Assembly (NCBI GenBank): GCA_002478145.1
Contig: DLMI01000133.1
Coordinates: 1-22,298, forward strand
Direction of reading: 5' to 3'
From: Acidobacteria bacterium UBA7540
GTDB taxonomy: Bacteria > Acidobacteriota > Terriglobia > UBA7540
Length of the DNA stretch: 22,298 bases
Notes under the pieces: generated by a model
Databases searched by the model: none
Seen by the model: only the letters and a program-made list of their open reading frames with translations
What the model was told of the DNA's origin: nothing
In this document: positions 1-8,025 of the stretch, in pieces
Layout of the letters: each line of letters starts with the position of its first letter
Position numbering within the stretch: the stretch's first letter is position 1
Made by a program: the position numbers and the translations under genes

Positions 1-776
1 GTTTGCCCACCGGAGGCGGCCACGGGTCCGACTCCGCTGAGCTCGACGCGCGGGGCGTCGGTCGAGGACCACGTGAGTTGAGTCGAGCCCCCACATTCAA
101 CTTGGGCTGAGGCGCTCGATAACTGCGCGGTGGGCTTGGCCACGGCCACGGTGATGCCGCCAGCTCCCGCCTGAAAGCGTGGCAGGGAACCCAGAGACTT
201 GCCCTCTGACCAGTCAACGGTCTTTTTCTCTCCTGGGTTGACCAGGGGGATAATCGTTCCCTGGTTTCCGCCCACGGTAATCGGCCCGGAATAGACTGTC
301 CCCCAGCAACAGCCCAGAACGGTGAGCTGATAATCTCCGGGGGTCACCAGCAGTCGTCGCTTCCCGCCGCTGGACTCACCCACGTTGCCGACAAAGAAGT
401 CCGGCGTATCCCCGTTCAAGAGCACTGCGGCCCCCTGCGGGCCCTTAAGCTCTATCCGCCCCCAAGGGCCTGGTACGGTCCCGGGAATAGCCTCCAGCGC
501 CACAGACAGGCTGCTGGTTTTTCCGTCCTCCGCCGTGAACTTCGACGTATACGGTTTGTAACCATAGTTGTAAACAGCTAGCGTATGCTCGCCTGGGTCG
601 GCCCAGAAAAGGCCGCTTCCCCATCCAAGCGGCACGTCATCAATAAAAACGTACGCTTGCTTGGGAGTTACTTGTAACTTGAGATGTCCACATTTTGCCA
701 GGAGAGGTGTGGCTCCCAGCAGTAGAACCGCAAGGCACAACACAAAGCCTAACAGCACTCGACGCAATGTTCTCAT
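1..776 (-). CDS. Exported PEGA-domain/Ig-like protein, partial (C-terminus beyond window)
   Basis: An open frame reads leftward from ATG at 776 through the left edge without a stop, giving 258 codons of an incomplete protein. Residues 1-28 are a clear signal peptide (basic MRTLRR, then a long Leu/Val/Ala core) with likely cleavage before KCGHL. Two beta-rich PEGA-like repeats follow: one around VFIDDVPLGWG and PGEHTLAVYNYGYKPY, a second around VLLNGDTPDFFVG and PGDYQLTVLG. The last 45 residues (ECGGSTQLTWSS, then GVGPVAASGG) resemble the Ig-like modules found in acidobacterial envelope proteins that often end in an OmpA peptidoglycan-binding domain; that domain would lie outside the window, so it is a guess. 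An AGAGGAAA ribosome site and a promoter lie just upstream. PEGA modules are usually surface-linked, so a periplasmic or outer-membrane site is likely. Exact function unknown. Confidence 0.8.
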   Translation of the reverse strand, partial: MRTLRRVLLGFVLCLAVLLLGATPLLAKCGHLKLQVTPKQAYVFIDDVPLGWGSGLFWADPGEHTLAVYNYGYKPYTSKFTAEDGKTSSLSVALEAIPGTVPGPWGRIELKGPQGAAVLLNGDTPDFFVGNVGESSGGKRRLLVTPGDYQLTVLGCCWGTVYSGPITVGGNQGTIIPLVNPGEKKTVDWSEGKSLGSLPRFQAGAGGITVAVAKPTAQLSSASAQVECGGSTQLTWSSTDAPRVELSGVGPVAASGGQ

Positions 777-797
777 AGGGTTTCCTCTCTTGAGTCT

Positions 798-826
798 AAC
801 ATACCAGACCCGTACCGCCTAGTCAA
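798..826 (-). promoter_or_regulatory. Sigma70-type promoter of the PEGA-protein gene
   Basis: On the minus strand TTGACT (826-821) is followed after 17 nt by TATGTT (803-798). The predicted start of transcription is near 791, about 15 nt before the ATG at 776, leaving just enough leader for the AGAGGAAA ribosome site. Prediction from sequence only. Confidence 0.55.
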
Positions 827-846
827 AGGGGGATTTAAAGTTTTTA

Positions 847-1029
847 TTATCTCACGTTTTCTTCATGCAAATCAAAATCTTCTTTGCTGCAAGGGCAAGC
901 TTCTTCGCAGCACCGGCAACGCTGGCAGTCGCGCGTTCTTTGCGGCCCGAAGTCGAGAATCTTCCCTATCAAGGCGGATGTTGATTCCCGCAGAAGTCCG
1001 TCGCAGACGGCGGACACTTTGAGCGTCAC
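847..1029 (-). CDS. Possible small Cys-rich protein, coupled to the TPR gene
   Basis: A 60-codon frame starts with GTG overlapping the stop of the upstream TMTC-like gene (GTGA), an arrangement typical of translational coupling. It ends 20 bases before the promoter of the next gene. The product has seven cysteines, six packed as C-x2-C-x-C-C-x3-C-x-C at residues 35-47, followed by an acidic tail. That spacing could bind zinc or an Fe-S cluster, but I recognise no family. There is no good ribosome site and the frame may be chance in GC-rich DNA. It fills an otherwise empty 200-base gap. Confidence 0.25.
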   Translation of the reverse strand: MTLKVSAVCDGLLRESTSALIGKILDFGPQRTRDCQRCRCCEEACPCSKEDFDLHEENVR

Positions 1030-3539
1030 TGGGCGCGCACACGAGAACTCAGTTTTCCCACCGCGGCGAGAGCGTCGCGGTTCTCCGGGTCGATCTTCAG
1101 GCCCGCTTGATACTCCCTCATCGCCTCCGCCCCTCGGCCCTGGGAGAGACAGAGGGCGCCTAGTTTGAAGTGGGCTTGGCTGTTCTCGGGATTTAAGGAC
1201 GTAGCACTGTGGAAAGCGCGTTCCGCCGAACCGATATCACCCCGTCGCAGGTAGGTTTCACCAAGGCCGCTGTAGCCCGAGTCGTTCGGCTGCGTTTTAA
1301 CCGAGAGGCGAAATTGCTCTTCCGCTTCGTCCAGCCGTCCCGCATTCAAGTAGATCATCCCCAGCCGATTTCGCGCCTCGAATTTCTGTGGTGAAAGGGA
1401 CAGCGCAGTGCGAAATTCTGTCTCCGCAGATGCATTCTGGCCCGTCCTACCATAAGCGATTCCCAGGTTTAAGTGAGGGCTTGGGTCGTCGGGTTTCAGT
1501 TCAATGGCTTTATGGAAGAAGGAGACAGCCTCCGTGTAACGTCCCTGATTGGTGCACACCAGCCCCAGGTTGTTCGAAATGGATGAGTCGTTAGGGGCCA
1601 ACCGCAGCGCCTCACGCCACTCCTGCTCGGCAAGCTTCACGTCTCCCTCGCGCCAATGGATCAGTCCGAGCCTGCCGTAACCCATCATATTCGGCTCGAT
1701 CTCGACGGACTGGCGAAACTGTTCTTTGGCCTCAGCACTCCGCCCCTCATCCAGATAGAGTTTTCCCAACGCATTTCGAGCGTTGGAATTCAAAGGAAAA
1801 AGGGAGACGGCCGTGCGCAATTCAGTCTCCGCGAGTTCGAGCGAATGCGTTTCCATGTAGGCGATGCCAAGGTACAGGTGGGCCTCGGCATTATATCGAT
1901 CGAACTCAATGGCCTTTTTATAATACTCGATGGCTTCTGAGTAATGCTGCTTTTTCAGATAAACTAGCGCCAGGCTGCTCCAGGCGTTCGAGAATTGCGG
2001 CGCCACTTTGAGCACTTCACGAAACTCTCGCTCGGCAGACTCCACGTCCCCCATCTGCCAATAGACTGCCCCCAGGTCCCTTCTGATATAGGAGGCGTCA
2101 GGACAGACGGCCAAGGTGTTCGCGTAGAGCACGAGGTTATTCTGCCAATTGCGATTCCGCGTGACGATGCGGATCGAACAAAGCGCCACCAGGAGGACGA
2201 ACGCGGTGGCAAGTGCCCTGCTCCAGACAGCGCCGCGGGCTGAGGCTCGAGCCCACAATCCCAGGAATCCCCAACCCAGTAACCAACAAAAGCCTACAGA
2301 CGGCAGGTAAAGATACCGCTCGGCGAAAACAACGCTCGGCATCCAACGAGCGTTCAGGACCGGAACCAGCGGTACCAGTATCCATAGGAGCCCGAACGAT
2401 AGGGACCGGGCGCGGCGCCACAAAAAAAAGAAAAGGGCACAACTCACTGCCAAGGCAGCCACCCCCCCAACGACTGCCGGATCGAACAAGCCGCCAGACG
2501 GGTGGAAAGGGCAGAACACGCGCAGGTCCACGGGCCAAAGGACCTTCCAAAGATATTGACCTACGAGGGCGATAGCGGACACAAATGCTTGGTACCAAGT
2601 GAGACCGTAATTGCCCCAACCCGAGCTCAGCGCCCCCAGAACGCGAACGCGGAACAGAAGGTACAGAACGGTCAGGAGCCACAGCACCGCGTAGCGCAGA
2701 ACCTTTTGAGCTGGTCGCGTTTCCGCACGGTCGGCGCGGTAGAAGTGCTCGTAGACGGTGGCCAGCAACGGGAGTGTCACCGCCTGCTCCTTGGAGAGTA
2801 AGGCCAGCACGAAGCTCCCCGCCATGGCAAGCTGCGCGAAGTACGAAAATCTCCCTCCGGGCCGCGCCACTGCCAAAAAAAGCCAGAAAGTGAGCAGGTA
2901 AAATAAGCTCAACTGCAAATCGGGGACGGCCGCGATCCAGGCGACTGCTTCGATGTGGATAGGATGGATTGCGAACAATACGGCTGCCATTAAGGCCAAA
3001 TTGCGGTCCTGGAACATCCGCTTCGTAAGTAGAAAGACAGCACCCACGACCAGGACGTGCAGGACGATGTTGACTAGATGAAAGCCGAAAGCGTGAGGCC
3101 CGAAAACTTGATAGCAAAGCAGGTACCCCACATTCATTAAGGGCCGATAATATTTCGGGGTCTCCACACCGACGTAAGACGAGACCGGAGTCGTAAAGAT
3201 TTTCGCCCAATGGTGGAAACTGCGGATGTAGGGGTTATCGAACACCTGCATGCCGTCGTCAGAAACGAAGCCGTTGCGCAGGGTGTTCAAATAGGGCAAA
3301 GCCGCGCCGACCACCAAAAAGGCAATCAGGGTGAGGTCCGAAAAGCGTGAGAAGCTCTGCCGCTCACTCACCTCGGACAGCAGATTGGGCGGCTGCGGAT
3401 TCAGCCCAGCGCTCAGGGGCGCCCGGGAAGAACCTCCACTTCTTCTCCCGGACTCGCCGCGGCCGTGGCGTTGCTGACCGGCTTGGGCTGAACGTAGCGG
3501 GGCCATGTTATCGAGGTTGGACTTCCATTTTGATTTCAC
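1026..3539 (-). CDS. TMTC/PMT-like membrane glycosyltransferase with C-terminal TPR array
   Basis: 837 aa from GTG at 3539 (an ATG at 3506, residue 12, is an alternative). Residues 1-65 are basic and probably cytoplasmic; about 66-470 form a multi-pass membrane domain; about 485-820 are ten consecutive 33-34-residue TPRs of the x-A-x2-LG-x2-Y type. The membrane part carries hallmarks of the TMTC/protein O-mannosyltransferase (GT-C) class: YLNTLRNGFVSDD in the first external loop with the acidic pair D94-D95, YYRPL at 130-134, and HPIHIEAVAW at 192-201. GT-C enzymes transfer sugar from a lipid-phosphate donor outside the membrane, so protein or glycan glycosylation is the likely role; the substrate is unknown. 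It could be a member that has lost catalysis and acts as a TPR scaffold. It follows pgm on the same strand, 71 nt away, with its own possible promoter. Confidence 0.85.
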   Translation of the reverse strand: MKSKWKSNLDNMAPLRSAQAGQQRHGRGESGRRSGGSSRAPLSAGLNPQPPNLLSEVSERQSFSRFSDLTLIAFLVVGAALPYLNTLRNGFVSDDGMQVFDNPYIRSFHHWAKIFTTPVSSYVGVETPKYYRPLMNVGYLLCYQVFGPHAFGFHLVNIVLHVLVVGAVFLLTKRMFQDRNLALMAAVLFAIHPIHIEAVAWIAAVPDLQLSLFYLLTFWLFLAVARPGGRFSYFAQLAMAGSFVLALLSKEQAVTLPLLATVYEHFYRADRAETRPAQKVLRYAVLWLLTVLYLLFRVRVLGALSSGWGNYGLTWYQAFVSAIALVGQYLWKVLWPVDLRVFCPFHPSGGLFDPAVVGGVAALAVSCALFFFLWRRARSLSFGLLWILVPLVPVLNARWMPSVVFAERYLYLPSVGFCWLLGWGFLGLWARASARGAVWSRALATAFVLLVALCSIRIVTRNRNWQNNLVLYANTLAVCPDASYIRRDLGAVYWQMGDVESAEREFREVLKVAPQFSNAWSSLALVYLKKQHYSEAIEYYKKAIEFDRYNAEAHLYLGIAYMETHSLELAETELRTAVSLFPLNSNARNALGKLYLDEGRSAEAKEQFRQSVEIEPNMMGYGRLGLIHWREGDVKLAEQEWREALRLAPNDSSISNNLGLVCTNQGRYTEAVSFFHKAIELKPDDPSPHLNLGIAYGRTGQNASAETEFRTALSLSPQKFEARNRLGMIYLNAGRLDEAEEQFRLSVKTQPNDSGYSGLGETYLRRGDIGSAERAFHSATSLNPENSQAHFKLGALCLSQGRGAEAMREYQAGLKIDPENRDALAAVGKLSSRVRAQ

Positions 3540-3550
3540 GTCCGGCTGCT

Positions 3551-3579
3551 AATGTACACCTGACCACCTCCGCGTACAA
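3551..3579 (-). promoter_or_regulatory. Possible promoter of the TMTC-like gene
   Basis: Minus-strand TTGTAC (3579-3574), 17 nt, TACATT (3556-3551). Transcription would begin near 3544, giving either an almost leaderless GTG start at 3539 or a 38-nt leader to the ATG at 3506. The -35 matches only 4 of 6, so the call is tentative. Confidence 0.35.
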
Positions 3580-3610
3580 TGCTCCAGCCCAGGAAACACC
3601 GCGACACTAT

Positions 3611-5284
3611 TCATTGTTCTTCTTGGTTCTTTGCCGACGCGAAAGCCTGCGCAATAATCTTCTGCGCTTCCTGTTGAATTCTCCGCAGGTGATCTTCACC
3701 GAGAAAACTCTCCGCATAGAGTTTGTACACCTCCTCGGTGCCTGAGGGACGTGCCGCAAACCATCCATTGGCCGTCACGACCTTCAGACCGCCGATAGGA
3801 CTACCATCGCCGGGAGCCGTGGTGAGCATCGCCGCGATTTTCTCTCCAGCCAGTTCAGTGGCGTTCACCTGCTCAGGCGCTAGACTTTCCAGAACAGTTT
3901 TCTGCTCAGCGGTGGCAGGGGCGTCGATGCGCTCGTACGCCGGGTCGCCAAACTGCCGCGTCAGCTCGCGATAAAGCTCTCCCGGGTCGTGGCCGGCGCG
4001 CGCCGTCATTTCCGCAGCAAGCAGCCCAAGGATGATCCCGTCCTTGTCCGTCGTCCACACGACGCCAGCGCGGCGGAGGAAGGAAGCGCCGGCGCTTTCC
4101 TCGCCCGCGAATCCGAGCGACCCTTCCAGCAATCCTTCCACAAACCACTTGAAACCGACGGGCACTTCGAACAGCCGTCGCCCCAGGCTTGCGGCGACGC
4201 GGTCAATCAAGCTGCTGCTGACGAGGGTCTTTCCCACGCCGGCATCGGGTCGCCAGCCGTCGCGATGACGAAACAGGTAAGAAATCGCCACCGCCAGATA
4301 GTGGTTGGGATTCAGCAGCCCGGCGCTACGCGTCACGATTCCGTGGCGGTCATGGTCGGTGTCGCAAGCGAGCGCCACGTCAAACCGGTCTTTCAGCGCA
4401 ATCAATCCAGCCATGGCGTAGGGGGAGGAGCAGTCCATGCGGATCTTCCCGTCCCAATCCAGGGTCATGAAGCGGAAGGTCGGATCAACGCAAGTGTTCA
4501 ACACCGAGAGTGCGAAGCCGTAACGCTCAGCAATGCGTCCCCAGTAGGCCACGCCTGCGCCGCCCAGGGGGTCCACGCCTATCGCCAAGTGCGCGGCTCG
4601 AATCGCGTCCATGTCCACCACGTTCCCAAGATCGTTCACATACACGGAGACGTAATCGTACTTGTGGGTAGTGGACGCCTTGAGCGCGCTCCCATAAGGA
4701 ATTCGAGAAACCTCGCGCAAACCGTCGGCCAATAAAGCATTGGCGCGGTCTTCGACCCAGCGAGTGATGGTGGTATCCGCTGGACCACCGCTGGGAGGGT
4801 TGTATTTGAAGCCGCCGTCTTCAGGAGGGTTGTGCGAAGGTGTCATAACAACGCCGTCTGCAAGCCCCGTCCTTCGCACGCGGTTGTACGTGAGGATGGC
4901 GTGAGACAAAACGGGAGTGGGCGTGTACCCGCGGTCCTGGTCGATCATCACTTCGACGCCATTCGCCGCGAGCACCTCCAGCGCCGAGGCGAAAGCGGGC
5001 TCCGAAAGCGCGTGTGTGTCCATGGCCAGGAACAGTGGCCCGTTGATTCCCTGCTGCCGGCGACAACCGCAAATGGCCTGGGTGATCGCCAGGATGTGCC
5101 CCTCGTTGAACGAGTCCGAAAAGGCGCACCCGCGATGCCCCGACGTCCCAAACACCACGCGTTGCTCCGGCACGGCGGGATCCGGACGCCCGGTGTAATA
5201 GGCTGCAATCAATCGCGGTATGTTGACCAGGTCCGAAGGTTCAGCCGGCATTCCCGCACGCGGGTGTCGTCTCACACCGTCCAT
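3611..5284 (-). CDS. pgm: Phosphoglucomutase (alpha-D-glucose phosphate-specific)
   Basis: 557 aa, close to the 546 aa of the E. coli Pgm type. It interconverts glucose 1-phosphate and glucose 6-phosphate in the cytoplasm, linking glycolysis to glycogen and sugar-nucleotide synthesis. All four signature loops are intact: TPSHNPP with phosphoserine S150, the metal loop CDTDHDR with D308, D310 and D312, the sugar loop GEESAG at 394-399, and the phosphate-binding RPSGTE at 512-517. FGTSGHRG at 45-52 is the usual N-terminal motif. The ATG at 5284 is chosen because GGAGGT ends 4 nt before it; an in-frame TTG four codons upstream lies in that ribosome site. It lies downstream of the GH127 gene on the same strand with a 126-nt gap, so may have its own promoter, though none is obvious. 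The three-domain sequence is complete and unremarkable. Confidence 0.96.
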   Translation of the reverse strand: MDGVRRHPRAGMPAEPSDLVNIPRLIAAYYTGRPDPAVPEQRVVFGTSGHRGCAFSDSFNEGHILAITQAICGCRRQQGINGPLFLAMDTHALSEPAFASALEVLAANGVEVMIDQDRGYTPTPVLSHAILTYNRVRRTGLADGVVMTPSHNPPEDGGFKYNPPSGGPADTTITRWVEDRANALLADGLREVSRIPYGSALKASTTHKYDYVSVYVNDLGNVVDMDAIRAAHLAIGVDPLGGAGVAYWGRIAERYGFALSVLNTCVDPTFRFMTLDWDGKIRMDCSSPYAMAGLIALKDRFDVALACDTDHDRHGIVTRSAGLLNPNHYLAVAISYLFRHRDGWRPDAGVGKTLVSSSLIDRVAASLGRRLFEVPVGFKWFVEGLLEGSLGFAGEESAGASFLRRAGVVWTTDKDGIILGLLAAEMTARAGHDPGELYRELTRQFGDPAYERIDAPATAEQKTVLESLAPEQVNATELAGEKIAAMLTTAPGDGSPIGGLKVVTANGWFAARPSGTEEVYKLYAESFLGEDHLRRIQQEAQKIIAQAFASAKNQEEQ

Positions 5285-5410
5285 GCCCACCTCCAATCAA
5301 AGGCGCCTCGATGTAAAGCCTTAGCCCGAAACAGAACTCCTCTTTTGACAGAAACCCAGGCAAGAGAGAGCAATCAGCATGACATGGACCACCTACATTA
5401 CAGTCCCCTG

Positions 5411-7363
5411 TCAGGCCGCGCGGGTTTGCACCTTCCAATAAACCGCGTACCTTTCGTCAAACAACTTGTAGAGCGGGATTAGAGCAATCTGCTGGCCCTG
5501 TCCCCAGGTGCGAAAGGTCAAGGGCTGACTGGAGATTGGCTTCACCCAACCCAGCGGGTCTTTGGAGTTGGATGCGATGACGGGGACAGGGACCGGCTTG
5601 CCGCCAGGGCTGGTGTCGTAACCGATATAAACCATAGCCTTGGTCAGGTTCTCGCTCCCCAATCGGCCGGCCAGCACCAGCGGGCCGTACATCACGGCCT
5701 GGAGCGTCGGATCGTCAGCAAGGGCGTCAATGTGCAAATCCATCGGCAGGCTGACTTCCACCCGGTCCCCGTCCTTCCAGGTTCGGTCCAGCGTCAGATA
5801 GCTGCTGGGACTCGAAAACACCGGCAGCGCTTCGCCGTTCAACATAATCCTTCCGCCACGGGTAGCCCAGTAAGGGATACGGATGTTCAAGTCCATCTTC
5901 ACCGCTCTTTCCGTGCGAATGACGAGGCGGGTCTTTTCTTGCTCCGGAAAGTTCGTCTCCTGTTCCAGCCGCACCCCCTTTTCAGGCCAGCTCAACTCGG
6001 AAGCAATGAAGAGGTTGACAAACAACCCATGCTCATCGTGAAAGTAAATCGTATCGCCGAGCTTGGCAAATTCTTCCACGCCAGTCCCCGTGCAGCACCA
6101 GAAAGAATCAAAGGGCGAGTCAAAATACTTCCAGTAGCCGCCACCCAGCGGTAGGAAATAGCTCTTCAGCCCGTCCGCGTCTTGCGTCCCCAGACGGCTG
6201 TTGAAGAGGGTTCGTTCGTAGTAGTCCATGGCGCGGGGATCAGCGGTCCAGCCGAAGATGTGCCGGGTTAATTTCAACATGTTATAACTGCAACAACATT
6301 CCTCCGTATTCTGGCCGAGTTCGCTCGCCAGCTTGCCGGGCTCGGTGCGCCAGTGCTCTTCAAAGCTCGTGCCGCCCGTGCAATAGGCGCGCGCGCCGGC
6401 AACTTCCTGCCAGAAGAAAGAAGCGATTTCACGGAAGCGAGGTTCCTCTGTGAGTTCATAACGGCGGGCGGCCCCTGTCATCTTGGGGATGTTCGTGTTC
6501 GCATGCAGGCCTTTCAGCTCATCCCGGTGTCCCGCCAGGGGTTCAAACACTCTCTTGTGGTAGAAACGGTCACCCAGCTCGAGGTAGTGCGAGTTGCCCG
6601 TCAAGGCGTAGAGGTTATAGAGCACCTCGTTGGTGCCGCCGAATTCCGTTTCCATCACCCGCTGCATCTGCTCGTCGCTCAGCGGTTGGGCCCAGCGCCC
6701 GATCCAGTTGGCCATTCCTTCGGCGACTTCGAGGGCTTGTTCATTTCCACAATGGACGTGTACGTCCAGTAGGCCTGCCATGATTTTGTGCAGGGTGTAA
6801 AAGGGGGCCCACACCTTCTTGCCCTCGCGTAGCCGCGCGAAAAACTCTTCCGGAAACGCGCTCAGGTAACCATCTCCATGTGCCCGCTGGCACTTGGCGA
6901 GTTCTGCCACCATGCCGTTTGCTTTGGCTTTTAATTCATCGTCGCCGGCGCTGGCGTACATCAGCGCGCACGCTGAAAGGTAATGGCCACCCGCGAAGTG
7001 CCCCCGAAGCTCGCAATCGGGCTTTTCCCATCCGCCCAAAGGCTCTGCCGAAGAGGGCAGGCCGGCATTGAGGCGGAAGGTGTGAAGGAGCCTGTCAGGA
7101 GGCAGCGACAACAGGTAGCGACGATTGGCTTCCATGGCCTCTTTGAATACCCCATTTTTCAGCCGAACTTGCGTCATCGGGAAAGGCCGAACTTTCCATG
7201 CGCTCTTCTCTAAGCTCAGCAGGCGCTCTTCCCGGTGAGCTTTTTTCACCATGGTGGTGCGAGGAGCGCTGCTGAATACCGACTTCGGAAGGAGCACTCC
7301 ACCCGCCACCGTCGCGGCCGTCGATACAAACTGCCTTCGTGTTATTCCTCCGTTAGGTCTCAT
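5411..7363 (-). CDS. GH127 family glycosidase (beta-L-arabinofuranosidase-like), Tat-exported
   Basis: 650 aa. The N-terminus TRRQFVSTAATVAGG (8-22) is a twin-arginine signal, so the enzyme is exported folded, which fits a metal-cysteine active site. The rest matches the DUF1680/GH127 (alpha/alpha)6 barrel plus beta-sandwich layout. In characterised GH127 enzymes a zinc is held by one Glu and three Cys, one Cys being the nucleophile. By alignment to the YNM landmark, E355 and C357 (in TEECCCSYNM) and C423-C424 (in FWCCTGTG) occupy those positions. The odd point is the run C356-C357-C358, where members I remember have one cysteine. GH127 releases beta-L-arabinofuranose from plant or hydroxyproline-linked glycans, but the family is broad and the substrate here is inferred. 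ATG 7363 is preferred over a TTG seven codons upstream because GGGAGGT lies 7 nt before it. Confidence 0.9.
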   Translation of the reverse strand: MRPNGGITRRQFVSTAATVAGGVLLPKSVFSSAPRTTMVKKAHREERLLSLEKSAWKVRPFPMTQVRLKNGVFKEAMEANRRYLLSLPPDRLLHTFRLNAGLPSSAEPLGGWEKPDCELRGHFAGGHYLSACALMYASAGDDELKAKANGMVAELAKCQRAHGDGYLSAFPEEFFARLREGKKVWAPFYTLHKIMAGLLDVHVHCGNEQALEVAEGMANWIGRWAQPLSDEQMQRVMETEFGGTNEVLYNLYALTGNSHYLELGDRFYHKRVFEPLAGHRDELKGLHANTNIPKMTGAARRYELTEEPRFREIASFFWQEVAGARAYCTGGTSFEEHWRTEPGKLASELGQNTEECCCSYNMLKLTRHIFGWTADPRAMDYYERTLFNSRLGTQDADGLKSYFLPLGGGYWKYFDSPFDSFWCCTGTGVEEFAKLGDTIYFHDEHGLFVNLFIASELSWPEKGVRLEQETNFPEQEKTRLVIRTERAVKMDLNIRIPYWATRGGRIMLNGEALPVFSSPSSYLTLDRTWKDGDRVEVSLPMDLHIDALADDPTLQAVMYGPLVLAGRLGSENLTKAMVYIGYDTSPGGKPVPVPVIASNSKDPLGWVKPISSQPLTFRTWGQGQQIALIPLYKLFDERYAVYWKVQTRAA

Positions 7364-7441
7364 AAGGAACACCTCCCATGACAAATCCTTTCCGGATCGA
7401 TTGCGCTGCCCAGCGTGGCATAGGTGCGCTCGCTTGGCATG

Positions 7442-7551
7442 CTGTCATTCTGAGCGCAGCGGAGCGGAGCGAAGAATCTCGCTCTGGACTTTTCCGCCGA
7501 GAAAGAGCAGGGCCAGACGCTTCGTCCGCCTCGGCGGACTCAGCATGACAG
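7442..7551. repeat. Miniature inverted-repeat element (family IV)
   Basis: The 110-bp element has imperfect terminal inverted repeats: CTGTCATTCTGAG on the left, and on the right the complement of CTGTCATGCTGAG. Read inward, each half has the form TGTCATnCTGAG, a variable GC-rich segment, then CGAAGnnTCT. The right half carries a 7-bp hairpin (GTCCGCC 7524-7530, TC, GGCGGAC 7533-7539), whereas the left half has a purine-rich segment in the same place. I see no coding capacity. Repeats with these ends are, from memory, widespread in Acidobacteriota and some other phyla. It lies 79 bp upstream of the GH127 start. Confidence 0.7.
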
Positions 7552-7840
7552 GCAGTGGGCGCTCTTGCGAATGTCGTAGCGCAGGCCCCTCACTTTCGAC
7601 GTTTCGGTTGGGCCAGCCTCGCGCCGACGTCATGACATCATGGATAGCCATTTTCGGCTATGCATGCTCAGAACTCACTCTGCCATCTCTAACTCGAACC
7701 GAAGAATCGAGGTCGAGAGTTCCACGCGGCAGCATCCGCTCTCTGCCCCCCTCAAACTGGTGTCAAACCATATCAAGCCCTTCCAACACTTGTCAACGAC
7801 CTCCGAAGTTCTCGCGGCACCTGGCCTAGCCAACTCAGCT

Positions 7841-7869
7841 TTGCTTCCGAAGTCGTACGGGCTTATAAT
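7841..7869 (+). promoter_or_regulatory. Sigma70-type promoter upstream of uvrA
   Basis: TTGCTT (7841-7846), exactly 17 nt, then a perfect TATAAT (7864-7869). Transcription would begin near 7876, giving a leader of about 150 nt before ATG 8026 that contains the family III hairpin element. No LexA-type operator was recognised. Confidence 0.6.
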
Positions 7870-7933
7870 GGTAAGTTTGGGCTGAGGGTCAGAGGGCTGG
7901 CTGCAGGTTGGAGGATGAGTTGCCGTGCAAGTG

Positions 7934-8003
7934 ACCCCTGACCCGGCCCGCTCCGGCTGGTGAAAACGCCGGTCGCGGGCCACCCTCTCCCCTCGGGAGA
8001 GGG
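7934..8003. repeat. Family III hairpin element, copy A, in the uvrA leader
   Basis: The element begins ACCCCTGACCC and contains an outer stem GGCCCGC (7945-7951)/GCGGGCC (7975-7981), an inner stem CCGGC (7953-7957)/GCCGG (7968-7972), then a second hairpin CCCTCTCCC (7983-7991), loop CTC, GGGAGAGGG (7995-8003). The outer stem and the second hairpin are identical to the copy at 22182-22253, but the inner stem is different and still fully paired. It interrupts any reading of uvrA from upstream starts such as GTG 7960. Confidence 0.75.
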
Positions 8004-8025
8004 GAAACACCCAATCCCGAAATCC

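Larger units (their letters stand above)
7364..8025. other. Divergent intergenic region between GH127 and uvrA
   Basis: No convincing gene in this 662-base stretch. It holds the family IV element, a 6-bp hairpin (ATAGCC 7644-7649, loop ATTTTC, GGCTAT 7656-7661) without a T tract, the uvrA promoter at 7841-7869 and the family III element at 7934-8003. I found no clear leftward promoter for the GH127 gene. Bases 7555-7840 otherwise show nothing I recognise. Confidence 0.6.

Noticed and set aside
2137..3210. A 357-codon open frame on the minus strand
   Set aside because: It overlaps the TMTC-like gene in another frame, has Arg/Pro/Gly-rich chance composition and no motifs; the TMTC/TPR frame is clearly the real one.
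7644..7661. Hairpin ATAGCC/GGCTAT as a terminator
   Set aside because: There is no T tract on either strand and no gene ends nearby.
7960..8025. uvrA start at GTG 7960
   Set aside because: The first 22 codons are translated from the family III hairpin element, which recurs at 22182-22253 as non-coding DNA.
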